This document shows positions 9,953 to 21,480 of a stretch of DNA of 64,000 bases, piece by piece. The notes below the pieces were generated by a model. That model was not told where the DNA came from. It searched no databases and was given only the letters and a program-made list of their open reading frames with translations. The stretch's first letter is position 1; each line of letters starts with the position of its first letter. The DNA is from Mytilus californianus. Taxonomy: Eukaryota > Mollusca > Bivalvia > Mytilida > Mytilidae. The stretch is taken from assembly GCF_021869535.1 (NCBI RefSeq), contig NW_026262690.1:15897001-15961000 (forward strand), written 5' to 3'. The position numbers were made by a program, and so were the translations under genes.

Positions 9953-12298
9953 TTAAGACGATCTTCCCGCTGTAAATTTTAAATTATATAGAGCAACATT
10001 GTAGCAATACAAGCATATTAAATATATATCCCCAAGTTGATATATATTCATGTTTTGCAAATTGCATAAATAGGGGGTATGCTCTTAACGTACAGATTGA
10101 TGCAGCTGTGTTTTAAATCGATACTTCACGATGATGACTGATATGATATGTTTTGAGAAATTTTCAAGATTCAAAAACGTCTAATCTTTAAATGTTGTGA
10201 GAACACATTCCGAACTTAATAATTGTTACTAAAACTTGTTTTTCGTATTTTCTGTCTCTTTGTATTGAATTATTATTATTGCCAAGATTTGTATGTTTTC
10301 TAACACTATAGATAAAATATATTTAACCATGTCCGTATACAGAATTTTTTTAAAGGGATATAAGTCGTCATTTTGAATAAGCTATATGTCGTTAATAAAA
10401 ATATTACCAAGATATTTTTGCTTGACTATAAAACTTACAAATGCGCTCATTGGCTACCTTAAGTGTTCTTCATTAGCCAAAATATAGTCTTAACAAGATG
10501 TAGTTGATCTTCAACCTGTTTTGAATTCAAATAGAACATTACAGTTATCTAAATTGTAAATGCGTTTCTAGAAAAACAAGTACAAACAGAGAAATCTTCC
10601 GTGCAATATGTAATGTTATCCGCAAAAGTAGAAAGCAACTTTTATCTTTAAATATCAACTGGTCGTGTTAAAATTGTCAATTCAATTCGATTGTAATGAC
10701 GTAAAGACATGTTTATGGGCAATATTTTTGTCACAAAAATGTTCATATATAGGTTAGGTAAAATGTTGTTGAATTTTTAAAAAAAAATCGGTATTCGTAA
10801 TACGTGGTTTTATCGTTACTTTTACACTTCGTCTTACAAAAGAAATAAAAACAATATTGACTTTTATCTGTGTACAGAATCACCAAAGGGGACACCAAAA
10901 GCTATCAATTATCGTCTATTCAAACACAATCGTGTTTCGAAGTCCACGATTATAAAGCTGTGTTACACAGTGTAAGGTTTTGCATATTTCGTTTTAAGTC
11001 TTTGTCACGCACTAACAATTTTTATTATTTTTACAATGAACATTATATCTATGACATTGCTATCAATGTATATTGTATATTTTGATTTGCTGTTATTTTA
11101 ACTTATTTATGTGTTTTAGATATTTTCAATCTTATACTTTTTTATTTTCGGGTTAATTATGTTTTACATTGTGCATTTGCACGAATTCTCTTTTTGGAGT
11201 TTCATGATACACAAAAAGGAGCAATTTTACTTTCGTTTTGTGAGTACTATGAATTCGGATGTGCAGTCGAAGCATAATGATGTGAAATCTTAACTGGGTT
11301 TTGCTATTTTCTGTGGTTAATAATTTTAATGCATGTTTAAATATACAGTGAAAATCGAGGAGGAAGTGCACAAGAAGATGGAATTGTCGTGAAGTGTTTG
11401 ACCTAAATTTGTCTGGATTTAAAAGACTAGCATTCACGACAACATTTAATTTGTGGTAGTGAGAAAAAATGGAATTTTTCTACTCTGATGAATGAACATG
11501 TGCCTGATCGAAGTTGTTCCGAGGAATTGAATACATTAACACAATTTGGAATATATTGTATATGTATATCTTTGTATATGAAACTGCTGATTTGTCATTA
11601 CGTTATGTTGATATAAACATTTTTTTGCGGTTTTCATTTACAAAACATTTGATAGATGTGTTCTGTCATTTATTATCAACAAAAATAAATAAACTCATCA
11701 TAAATACCCGGATTCAAATTATGTACGCTAGACATGCATTTAATCTACTAAAGACTAATCAGTGACTCGAGAATAAAAAAAAGTTAAAAAGGCCAAATAA
11801 AGTAGTACGAAGTTGAAGAGCATTGAGGACCCAAAATGCCTTAAAGTTTTGCCAAATACAGCTAAGGTAATCTATAATTAATTGATAATTACATCTATAA
11901 TTTTGTTGAACTCTTTCATTGGAATATGTATAATCTAATATTATACAATATACGTTTTTTGTTTATTTTTTATGATATCAGTAAAAACAACATAAAGAGA
12001 CAAAAATACATTCATACATTTGCGCACACACGCATGATTATTTAAAAAGTATGTGGGTACTTTGACAAAAAAGTGGAAATTTAACGCTACAGTTTACTAG
12101 TATTTGTTATTTTTTAATAATTTACATTATACTTGTATTGATGTTGACTTCAAATGAGTTTAAGCCCTTTTTGTTTTTACATATGGACCGATCGTTCATG
12201 TACTTTATCATTTGGTGTCGTTGCTGGACGCTTTTCACTGCGGAAAACATGTGCACCTTCGCTAAATTGTAACATCGTTGTCTGTTTGTTTGACTTAT
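9953..12298. other. Unique AT-rich sequence, no gene seen
   Basis: Several small open frames (10870-11085, 11153-11437, 11514-11765) show no domains, signal peptides or repeats. Introns or regulatory DNA are possible but not visible. Confidence 0.4.
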
Positions 12299-12521
12299 TA
12301 CTCTAAACCAATTTTTTTTTTCGCAGATACTTTATTTCGCGTTTAACCCTTTCTAGTAAACTTCGCGGCTATTTAATTTCGCGATTTTCTAATTAACTTG
12401 ATGTAGTTTAATAAGAAAAGATCCAAGTTTTACTTATTTGCGACGATTTATATTCGCGTTATTTTTCTACTCGAAAAGTCGCGAAAAAAAATCGCTCGCG
12501 AAAATAAGTTGGTGTACAGTA
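12299..12521. mobile_element. Small TA-flanked inverted-repeat element (MITE-like), CGCG-rich
   Basis: The left end 'tactctaaaccaatt' and the reverse complement of the right end ('tactgtacaccaactt') align as imperfect terminal inverted repeats. These run on into 'tttttcgc'-like sequence on both sides. 'ta' lies at both ends (12299-12300 and 12520-12521). The interior has several 'ttcgcg' motifs in opposite orientations, a marked local CpG enrichment. No ORF. I remember similar CGCG-studded sequences as repeats in bivalves. Confidence 0.7.
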
Positions 12522-12659
12522 CCTTTAAGTTCTTGAGATGTTTTCTTTGTTTAGACGATTATTTTTTTCTTTCTTGGGGTTTCCACTTCACCTGAAATAT
12601 TATTTGTTTCATTTGCAAAGGAAAATGTAGATTTTGTTATTTGTTGAGGGCCTTCCCAA

Positions 12660-13280
12660 GTACAATCGATACTTCTTAAAGATTGGTGTTTGTTGTCTTG
12701 GTTGAGTGACAGCTTATTTCTGTGTTGACCTCTGTACTTTCGTCAATAGACTCAGTGCTCGGTCCGTCACTGTCTGTTTCACTTTCAGATGAGTTATTGT
12801 TTTTGTTTTAGTCTGTCATTTGATCGCTTTCATCTTTCTTTGTGTACGTCAAAGCTTGGACAATCTGCCTATTTGTGACCTGAGCACATACACATCTTGC
12901 AAACCCAATCATTTTGACAGTCTCGAATTTTATGGCTATTTTGTAAGCATTTACTGCATACGAAGTTGTCGTTTGATGGTGGAATTTGGTCTTTATGGAA
13001 GACAATGGCTCTATATTTGCCTATTTTTACAAAGGACAATTCGGTCCCCCGTATCAGAGTTTGGGTATATGCGCGTGACATGCTGTAGACCTTTCAGATG
13101 GCTCACTGATATACATGAGTTGATGGCTTTGCAAAATTCAGTGTGAGTTAGGTTCTGTTTTTTACAAGGTCTCACATGACCGAAGAGATCGGGTTCCAAA
13201 ATAAATACAGGTTTAACTGAACTGAGCGTTTCTTCGGGATTGACAGAAGGTTCATCATTTAAATAGTTTTTAAATATCAT
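12660..13280 (-). pseudogene. Broken CCHC zinc-knuckle (gag/ORF1-like) protein
   Basis: Minus strand: an ATG at 13280 opens a frame reading MIFKNYLNDEPSVNP and running to 13011. A second frame overlapping it (13081-12869) carries CSKCLQNSHKIRDC, an exact CX2CX4HX4C zinc knuckle, then a second knuckle start CKMCMCSGHK cut by a stop. A Ser/Thr/Asp/Glu-rich stretch follows to about 12690. One frameshift near 13035 and the stop at 12869 break it. Compared with the family as I remember it, the middle of the protein appears deleted near 'RIYPNSD'. Such proteins resemble gag or ORF1 nucleic-acid-binding proteins of retroelements. No partner RT lies next to it. Confidence 0.65.
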
Positions 13281-16200
13281 ACCTGCTTTAACGGCTTTTG
13301 TATATGCCTTTGGTATTTTGCTCTTTACCTGCAGTTGCCATATTGACTTTATTGTTTTACAACGAAATTGTGTCTGAAATACATTTTCAATGAACTATAT
13401 GCTAAAGTACCCCTCTTTGTTGAGTTTACGCTGTTGAAAAAAGTTTGTTGGTATCTTAAGTTTTTATATTCGCTTAAATCGATATTTTGGTAAGAGCTCA
13501 AAATTATCCTTGGATAAGCTTGAGGCCACTTGCATTTCTCCTTACATACTTACGCAACTCTTCAATGTATTAGTTCATTTTGATGTTCAAATAGTTCGGT
13601 CTCACGCTAAACTTAGGAAACATTGTTTGATGCTATGCGCATTCGTTGTAGTAAGACTGCAACTCGAAATTGAAATAACATATTGAATTTCACAGATATA
13701 CTCAATATTGCACTCTATTCTTGGTTATTGGTTTTGAATTTCATTTTCTATTGTTATCTACATATTAATTGAGAAATCTTATAATTCAAAGTACATTATC
13801 AAACAACCCTAATACAATAAAACTGATTCATCTGATAATAGTGAACAATGTGTTTCAATTAATCAGACTTATTAAAAACGACTGTACTTTCCTTGAGGAA
13901 GTTGTTAAAATATTTCCCGTTTATCTATGGTGCTACTGTTTTAACCATTTTACAATTTTCTGTTACCTTGATTTGTATCTTCCTAACAGATTCATACATC
14001 GATAAACTACCACTGTCGCCTTAAATTACCATTTTATCAACCATTCGTACAAGCATCATTTTGATACTATTATTGAGACTACCTGTTGTTTATAATGTTT
14101 CTATACAATTGATTTTATTTATAAAAGGCACTAGGCTCTTTGAAAAACGTCTTTTATCACATACTGTAAAAGAAATATTAAACATCATTTACAATGTATT
14201 ATGAATTAAAAGTCTACATTCGAGTAAAAACATGAATAAAATTAAAAGTGTAAAAAATTATGGAAAACATATACATTAAAAACCCAGTTAAGTGCTTTGC
14301 TTGGATATGAATATTTTGGTCTGTATATTAATATCGTCATGCAGTCAAGAATGAAAAGGATTGATACTAATCAATCGATTCTGATTTATCAAGGCGAACT
14401 ATCTTAATTGTGAAAAAAACTATTTGACTTCAAAAGATAAGCAAGACCATTTAAATGTCGAAGTATGAGTGTTATAATGATGGAATTCCATTTTTTTTCT
14501 AAATGTTGGGAAATTGAAAATGAAATTTAAAACCACAATATAATAAATATTTGACGAATATGAAGAACGTTTGGAGGAATCGAATTAATGAACTTGAAAA
14601 GTAACACTTTGTTCAATTGTTTTTTAAACACCAAACTTAAATTGATAAAGCACCCCCTTTTGAGGAGATAGAACACTACATTACAAAAAATGATTTTTTT
14701 AAAACTATTTCCTATATTTGAATTGGAGATAGACCATGGATTTTTAATTCTGTTATATTCCTACTTCTGTAATGCTTAGTTTGTTGAAAATTATTCATAG
14801 ATTGACTTCAAATCATTCCAAAGATTTAAGCATAGTTTTACTTACTAAAGATAATTTGATATTATTTTGTTTTAGCAAAAATGACTGACACGTAGTGGAG
14901 CTGCAGTACTATGTTTTTTCTTGAACTTCCAGTATCCAACTAGATCAATAAGCTGATATAATTCAATGGGAGGTGTGGATATAGAACAGTATAGTTCTGA
15001 AATTTCGTATTATAGTTGTATAGGGATATAGGTTATTACATCAAGATCCCAAATATATAGCTAATTTCGAAATAAAAATGAGGTGAAATATTTAGATTTA
15101 TTTTAGGATTAGAGAAGTAGATAAATAATTAAAATTTATTTTATTAAACAAAACCAATTTTGTAAAATGAAAAAAAAAACAAATAAAAAACACACGGTTT
15201 GGAACTTTTTGGAAAGAGTTAAATTTATAACCAAAAGCTTTAACTGTTGTTTCAAAAAAGTTTCTTATCTGAATCACGTAATAATGGCTTATTAGTAAAT
15301 TATATTTTAAACAGAGGACTTAACAAAGTCATACAAATATAGATCAACACGTAATGGAATGTGGATATTAAAGATATTGCATACACCTCAAGTCTGAAAA
15401 CTATCATGTCAGAAAATTAAAAAAAAAATGACAAAAATTAGTATATGTAAAACCTATATTTAGATTTAAATATAAGTCAGATATAAGTCTTCAATGATGC
15501 TAAATTTTTAAGTAAATGCGGGGATACTTTTCACTATTTTTTATAAGCTTGTGATACTTTAGAGTGAACATACGTGTATCAACCATTAATAAAAGAATGA
15601 ATTAAGAATAATAGTTCTCTTTTGTCATTTGATAGAAACTGGAGAAAACCTGATTGCTACCAATATATCTTTTATGTCTTAAAGTATTAGCTAAGGATGT
15701 AATATAAAATGTAAATTGTCCTTAAATACGAGACCATTTCACGACAATTGTGTTCTAGAAATAGCATAAAACATATCATTCATTAAATTATATTTTATGT
15801 TTTACGTTATGAACATATATGTGTGTGGGGAAATTTATTCCAGAATCGACATTTTGGTTCGATTTAACTATTTTCTGACTGTTAGTTGTTATTTAATTTT
15901 GGTAATTTAACAAGTATTTGATGCTGACCAGGCCATGGTTTATTACAATTTACATGTATTTCCAGTATAGCATTGTGTGATTAATAAGATTCTAATCAAT
16001 ATTCATGTGGCCCGTTTACACATGTATGCGAAAGCCTTTTTAATATCGACAAATGTCACTTGTAAAAAAACAACAGTTACCACATTATTTGATGTGAATT
16101 TTATTTTGGTTTGTTGTTTTAACTGAACAAGACAAATAATCACGCAATAAAAAGAGTACTTTTGCAGATACAGGAATTAATTTATTAATTATGTGTTACA

Positions 16201-16520
16201 AATTTTGTAATTAGGACAAAATATATTCTGCTGATGTGTTGTTTATAACTTTACTGTAACGTCAGTTTGCCTTGATGATTAATTGAACAGTTGGACATAT
16301 TGTTATGTATGGCGTTTGCTTTAATTTAGTGGAGCCTGTTATTTTAAATTTGTAAAATTTCAGTAATTATCACCATGATGTATTATAAAAGTTTCATAAA
16401 CATTTCTTCTCCTTAATTGTAATTATGAATTATGTCTTTGCAAAATATAATAAACAACTGAAGTGTATATCTCTGACTTAATATCTTTTCTTTACAGAAT
16501 TTATCAGCACGTTATAATTA
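13281..16520. other. Long AT-rich unique stretch, no gene seen
   Basis: It contains many A/T homopolymers and a 78-codon frame (13769-14005) with no recognisable features. No repeat shared with the rest of the window was noticed. Confidence 0.4.
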
Positions 16521-16524
16521 TTAT

Positions 16525-16665
16525 GCGTCTGAAGCGGTGTTTTGGATTTACCTTCACCAGGAACGCTCAAAATTGAATATGTGAAAGCCAATGATGTATA
16601 AGAACCTAAAAAAAATAGCCATATCCATCTAAGGTCACCTTTGCCAGAGGGAGTCGAAACCATAG
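16525..16665 (+). repeat. Dispersed repeat, 'tgcgtctgaagcg' type
   Basis: Same ordered blocks as 3615-3785 and 40575-40690: 'tgcgtctgaagcggtgttt', 'ggatttaccttcaccagg', 'aacgctcaaaattg', 'taaggtcacc'. It is the best preserved of the three. Confidence 0.7.
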
Positions 16666-16685
16666 TTTCTTTATAATTTCTAAAG

Positions 16686-17244
16686 AAGTAGGTTCGAAAA
16701 GGCCATAAAATGGCCCTATTTCTAGCTACAATTTCTAATTAGGATGTATTGACCCATATCGCAACGAATCATGTTCATACAATGACTAGATAGAAAATGT
16801 GCCTTTTTGTTAAGAATTTACGTACTAGCGTTCTATTCATGACTTCACAAGTAGCACTCATTTTGATTTTATACAAAAATTGAACGAAAAAGGGAAAATT
16901 TCTATTGATTTTTTGGACTGGAAACACAAAGCGCATGCGTCGACAAAAAAGATCTTTTCACATAATGTTTGTTATAATTTTTTGAATATCTGACTTGAAT
17001 ATTATGTTTGTCGACGCCTGCGCTGTATGTTTCCTATGCCTTAATCTGGTTGAAATCCAGACATTTTGTCAAATTTCGCAAAAAATCTATGTTTTTGGCC
17101 TATTTGCACTTAAAAAAAAAACTTGGACAAAAAAGTTTTATTTTACTTTCTCACATGTCTTTTCATCAAGTTAAATCATTTTTCATCTTGAAACATTGAA
17201 CTTAATAATCGGGACCAGATATGGCCCTTACCGAACTTACTACT
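16686..17244. mobile_element. Foldback-like imperfect palindrome, about 560 bp
   Basis: The outer arms pair imperfectly: 'agtaggttcgaaaaggcc' at 16687 with the reverse complement of 'ggcccttaccgaacttac' ending near 17240. A tighter inner pair of 28 bp lies at 16920-16947 ('ggaaacacaaagcgcatg...') and 17007-17034 (inverted), differing at about three positions and separated by 59 bp. The inner arms are CpG-rich ('gcgtcgac'). No transposase is encoded; the 63-codon frame inside is not called. It is consistent with a non-autonomous foldback or MITE element. No target duplication was found. Confidence 0.6.
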
Positions 17245-17314
17245 TTATAAACGGACAAAAGGTTTGTAAGAAATCATGTCAGTAATTTCAGTACCGAATT
17301 TTGACTACAGAGCT

Positions 17315-17368
17315 AATGATACCCTCGGGGACTGATAGTCCAGCAGCAGAGTTTTCGACCAAGTACTG
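17315..17368 (-). repeat. Short dispersed repeat, inverted relative of 6569-6655
   Basis: 'ctcggggactgatagtcc' followed by 'agcagcagagttttcgacc' matches, in reverse orientation, the repeat near 6.6 kb and a longer mussel consensus I remember. Confidence 0.4.
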
Positions 17369-18200
17369 TAAAAAATGATCCAATACGTTATAAATGTCAT
17401 GCGTCCGAATCACTTTTCTTATTTAAATAACAATTAACTAACCAGGGTACAATGATAACCGTAAGCACCGTTTTCGTGTTTGCATGTGAATGTGAATTAG
17501 ATCACAGAACATAGTCATTCCATTCTACCTATGGAAATATCTTTTCTTTTTTCAAACAGTCTTTTACTCATATATCATATTACAAATATATACCCATAAG
17601 GTAATCGAATATAAAAATTACCTTTCAAAGGAAATTGATTATTTTTTAGAATATAATTCTTCATCAAATACATAAAGTGATATTTACAATCAAGTGGTAT
17701 CATTCATTACCGCGAATTTCTAATAAATATATAATATCCAACGGGTTGACAGTTAATAAAAGCTTGGTCGTATTAATGTGATCTGAGGACATCCATCAGC
17801 AACAGGTTTAAATAATTAACACATTCCACCAAACAACCTTTAGGACATAACAAAATAACGCTTTAAATGTGCTTCAACTGTACTACTAGAAACTCTTGAT
17901 TCAAAAGTTGTAAGCAGCAACCCAGAGTTAACTATGCTGAAAAACAAAAATATATTAAATATTGACACTTCACTAGGAAATCTAATGTATACTCAAAAGA
18001 CACTCACTAAACGTGTTATCCTGAACAATCAAAGTTCTGTTCTTCGTTCCTTTTGGAATTTTAACAAAAGATGAAGAACTTGATCATCATTTATAATGAT
18101 TGTACTTGATAATCAAATTACATAACTATCCTTAGACACAACGTTATATTAATGCTTCTGTCAAATGTTCCACTAAACATGTTTCTATATTATAATAGAT
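17369..18200. other. Unique AT-rich sequence, no gene seen
   Basis: Nothing recognisable apart from a short 'gcgtccgaatc' scrap at about 17400. Confidence 0.4.
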
Positions 18201-18202
18201 AT

Positions 18203-18300
18203 AAGAAGATGTGGTATGAGTGCCAATGAGACAACTCTCCATCCAAGTCAAAATTTATAAAAGTAAACCATTATAGGTCATATATGTTATCGGCAAACAA
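18203..18300 (-). repeat. Dispersed repeat A, 'gccaatgagacaac' end, antisense
   Basis: 'gaagatgtggtatgagtg' followed by 'ccaatgagacaactctcc' and 'attataggtca'. The same end, in sense, occurs at 27.6 and 30.3 kb. It matches a highly abundant mussel repeat I remember. Confidence 0.75.
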
Positions 18301-18379
18301 AACCAGACTTCAGATTAACTATGCAACTGTCTATTCGGTGTGAATAGAGTGTAGACCTAAATGCCTTTGTTTTTATTTT

Positions 18380-18645
18380 AATAACACCATATTTGTTTCG
18401 TTTCTAGGAAGTGTTTTTCAACAGACAATCTATATTCCTATGTGAAATATATGTGCTCCTCTAAATATTCTCCCTTATTTGTTCCTTAATTCATATAAGG
18501 CAGACTGTATACAGGAGCTTCTCTTGAAGCATGAAAGAAGCTAGCATTCATTTAACTGCACGTTTCGCTATACAGAAGATGTCCTCTCACTAATAGTTCA
18601 AAGTTTGATGATTGTGTTGAACTCATTCATCCCAACGAACGCCAT
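18380..18645 (+). pseudogene. Penelope-like reverse transcriptase core (motifs B and C)
   Basis: A single plus-strand frame reads through NNTIFVSFLGSVFQQT, IYIPM, a stop, NICAPL (motif B, expected GIPMGTNCAPL) and a PYLFLNSYKADCIQELL helix. It reaches FRYTEDVLSL, motif C, at 18569-18580. The catalytic YxDD box is therefore YTED: the first aspartate became glutamate. A frameshift then gives SKFDDCVELIHPNE. Two stops and the motif changes make it inactive. The layout is the same as at 31.0 and 58.0 kb. Confidence 0.8.
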
Positions 18646-19300
18646 GTAAACGTATTTTTGAATAAACTTATTCTTAAAGGTGATAAATTTAACACAGTTA
18701 AAGATTAATTTTATTGATATTATGGTAGATCTGGTGTTTTCTTTACTGAGCATTCCTTCTGGGCATGGTGCAAACATACCTTGTTTGATTAGAATTATTT
18801 TAACAAGTTTCATTCGATATACAATATAAACATCTAAAACTTTCAAGATTAAACTATCAAAAAATTAAGTGACGTTTTGTGTATTTAAAGGTTTTAGAAA
18901 AAAAATCGTTTAAAATCAAGGGTATATAATTGTATTGAATTTGATAGGACAATTTATTTTGTTGTTTTTGTTTATAGATTTTTTTAAGAATATAAGGCAC
19001 GTGACCCCCTATTTTAATTTGATATTTCGAAAGTATATATGAAAAGCAAGTCTCTCATAATTCTATCATTTTATGTGTTCCTCAATGTTTCTGAGATAGA
19101 AGGTTGTGCTTACAATGCAGCTATTGGACCAAGGGTTTCTAGTTGCACAGTTGAAGTCAGTGAGATCTATTAAGGTTCAGGTGATTCTATTTTTGGTCGT
19201 TTGTTTAATTATACGTCAGCAACATCAGACGTCAATATAGAAAATAACTCTCCTTCAACGTGAGACTGTAAAGCATCGAAGTCTAGATATGATCTCTATG
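18646..19300. other. Unique sequence, no gene seen
   Basis: The 82-codon minus-strand frame at 18598-18846 partly overlaps the RT fragment and is not called. Confidence 0.4.
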
Positions 19301-19305
19301 GCTTT

Positions 19306-19632
19306 GTGATAACACGAAACCTCAATATCGTTCACGACCGAAAGGTTAGAATCGTTCTAACAAAAATTACCACAATATCGTCTTCCATCGAAAATAATTC
19401 GAAAGAGTGTCAGCAGGTCATATAAACTGCATTGCCATGGTAAAGATTGGAGTAAACGCGTCAAATCTGGAAAAGAATATTGATTCTTATTGAATAACTG
19501 TTTGAATACTGTGGATATTCGCATTTCATCTTTCAAAAATAATTTAGAAAATAAACAAGGATTAATAATACCCCAACTTCTAAGATAAAAATCAAACTTT
19601 GAAATCCTCACAAACGGTTTATGTTCGAACAA
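19306..19632 (+). pseudogene. Penelope-like element N-terminal fragment
   Basis: The plus strand reads VITRNLNIVHDRKVRIVLTK, then in another frame a 'DWSKRVKSGKEY' stretch. The first block matches VITG.LNIVHDRELKSFLSK in the minus-strand element at about 59.06-59.12 kb, where it lies N-terminal to the reverse transcriptase. Frameshifts and stops are present. The 91-codon minus-strand frame over the same bases is a shadow. Confidence 0.55.
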
Positions 19633-19714
19633 ACCTACAATGCATTCAACAATGTGGTAAGGTTATAAATCAAATACTACACAAATTCTTTAGTAGTGCT
19701 GTTAAAACACTATC

Positions 19715-19900
19715 ATAGGTTAATGAAGGGTTGAGCGCTCACAAACATATTTAACACCGTGAAATTCTGTATGTACCTCCACCAAGTCAGGAGCCTATAA
19801 TGCAGTGATTTGTGGTGGTTGCTGTCAGACATATACGTTCTTTGTTTGTTGTTTTCTGCATGAATTGTTTGAATTGTATCACATTTTGTTATCCAGAGCA
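19715..19900 (+). repeat. Dispersed repeat A, sense, degraded
   Basis: 'gttgagcgctcacaaacat' followed by 'accaagtcaggagcc' and a degraded 'gtggttgctgtc' block give the same order as the copy at 7895-8250, with more substitutions. Confidence 0.65.
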
Positions 19901-20575
19901 TTTTATTACTTACTTTACGATAAGGGTATTGCTTATTGTTGAATGTGCTTCAAAGACTTTATTTGTTTTAAGAAGATAGTTGTTATAGTTAAGATTTCCT
20001 TAGAAGTATGTTTATTTAAGGCAGCATCAGGACAGTGATTGTTTGTTGTTTCATATTATATCCTAGGTTTTGTTGCATTGTTGATGTCATCTAACCATTG
20101 TTAGTGTGTAGTGCATTCCTGTTTTCTGAGCCGATTGCCAGGTACAACCAGTCATCTGAGATATCGGCAGTAAAATATCTATGATTTTATCTGCCCCTCA
20201 ATATATAATTTCAAAAGATAAACTAGTAACCTGTTTTACTGTGAATCTCGACATGAAACGCACCATAATTTCCGTTTTGGAAAGTCAAATATGTGACAGT
20301 TCACAAAATTTCAGAATAATAATAGACTAATAAAGGTTAAAAATCAATAAAGGACAACCGTGAGTCTATAATTAACTAAAACAGACATGCACTTGAACCA
20401 GCTGATTCCTGCAAGCTGCACCTATGATATTTTTGGACAAGAAATATAGAAATGTTTTTAAAAGACCATGGCTGTTAAAGCACTTTACTAAAGCACTGAT
20501 TCCTTGTACGAATTTTGGCAATAAATTTGGTCCTGTTTGGTTTGATTAGCACTTTAAAGTTTGTATTAGGAAAAG
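19901..20575. other. Unique sequence, no gene seen
   Basis: This stretch may include decayed sequence of the GIY-YIG element that follows, but I could not align it. Confidence 0.35.
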
Positions 20576-20577
20576 TA

Positions 20578-20715
20578 TGAATGTTATTTATAGTCTTGAA
20601 TGTTCGGTTTGTGGCCTCTAATATGTTGGTTAGTCAAATCAGCCTTTCCACAAACACCTCAATCCCTAGCAGTTTGATATAGATGGGTTCTTCTATTATC
20701 CCATATACATTTATG
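20578..20715 (+). pseudogene. GIY-YIG endonuclease fragment of a Penelope-like element
   Basis: The plus strand reads NVIYSLECSVCGL, a stop, then YVG. This fits the GIY-YIG nuclease core, with VIY and YVG in the two motif positions and a CxxC between them, as in endonuclease-bearing Penelope-like elements. A weak continuation ('HKHLN') corresponds to the helix carrying the catalytic arginine, which is not preserved. Stops make it inactive. The upstream RT part is not found within 1 kb. Confidence 0.6.
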
Positions 20716-21055
20716 CAAACAACTGCATACTGACAATTTGTAATCTATAGATACACAGCCACGTTTATAGTGTATTGATTTTGTTTTGTTTCATGAGGTT
20801 CAAGATTTTGGATTAAATCAATAGTCCAAAACTTACCTGTATTACTGAGCTATTTTACACAAACAAGTAGTATTGTAAAAGTTATTGACACTGACAAGGC
20901 TATTTGTTCAGCCGAAATATTTTCATGATTTCCATTAAAATAAAGAAATAATTGCATTCGTATCCAACACAAACAAAAGTATGAGTATCTTTATCCTATA
21001 TTATCTAAATATTATAAAAAAGTGAACTTGGAATTAAAGATACTACCGAAAGTAG
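20716..21055. other. Unique sequence, no gene seen
   Basis: Probably decayed element sequence. Nothing specific can be read. Confidence 0.35.
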
Positions 21056-21056
21056 G

Positions 21057-21245
21057 TCTGCTTCATGTCTTTATCGTTTCCTCGATACTGACACAGATAG
21101 ACGACAAACAAAAATATATGGCAAACATGATTTTTCAATTTTCCAATTGTCAAATTTCCATTTCTCAGCAGTAACACATCCTCTGCTCCATTGTATGACA
21201 TTTTTATATCTTAGTTGATACGTTAAGTTCTTGCCAGTTGACACT
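21057..21245 (+). pseudogene. Penelope-like RT fragment (region after YxDD)
   Basis: A plus-strand frame reads SASCLYRFLDTDTDRRQTK, then, after a shift, FNFPIVKFPFLSSNTSSAPL and YDIFIS, a stop, LIR. This matches, in order, the C-terminal part of the reverse transcriptase also seen at 5.4, 9.2, 31.1 and 55.2 kb. Stops interrupt it and the catalytic core is missing. Confidence 0.75.
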
Positions 21246-21314
21246 AAATGGATTTTAGTATAGTCGTCTGATCTGTAATTTTACCGAATGTGGTATAATT
21301 TTAACTTAGTCTGA

Positions 21315-21480
21315 ATTCGCATGGCGGGTGATGCATGCATATCAAAAGATCCCGGTCTCTCTCATTTTGAGGTTCATGCGAATCCCCTAGTTACATTAAT
21401 GTGTCTCGTCCTTATTGACCTTCGAGATTTGAAAATCGGTAAACCTCTGTCACCTTACTTTAGCAACTTTGTGCTAAATC
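21315..21480. repeat. Dispersed repeat around 'gcgggtgatgcatgcat'
   Basis: An inverted relative of the 'catgcatcatccgc' motif at 5.24 and 27.8 kb is followed by 'gaggttcatgcgaatccc' and 'ttcgagatttgaaaatc'. A weaker match to the latter part occurs at about 24948-25025 ('gagttcaatcgaattcc' and 'gagatttgaacatc'). Confidence 0.45.

Noticed and set aside
12820..13146. 108-codon plus-strand ORF
   Set aside because: Shadow of the minus-strand zinc-knuckle pseudogene.
19357..19632. 91-codon minus-strand ORF
   Set aside because: Lies over plus-strand Penelope-like N-terminal sequence; no domain of its own.
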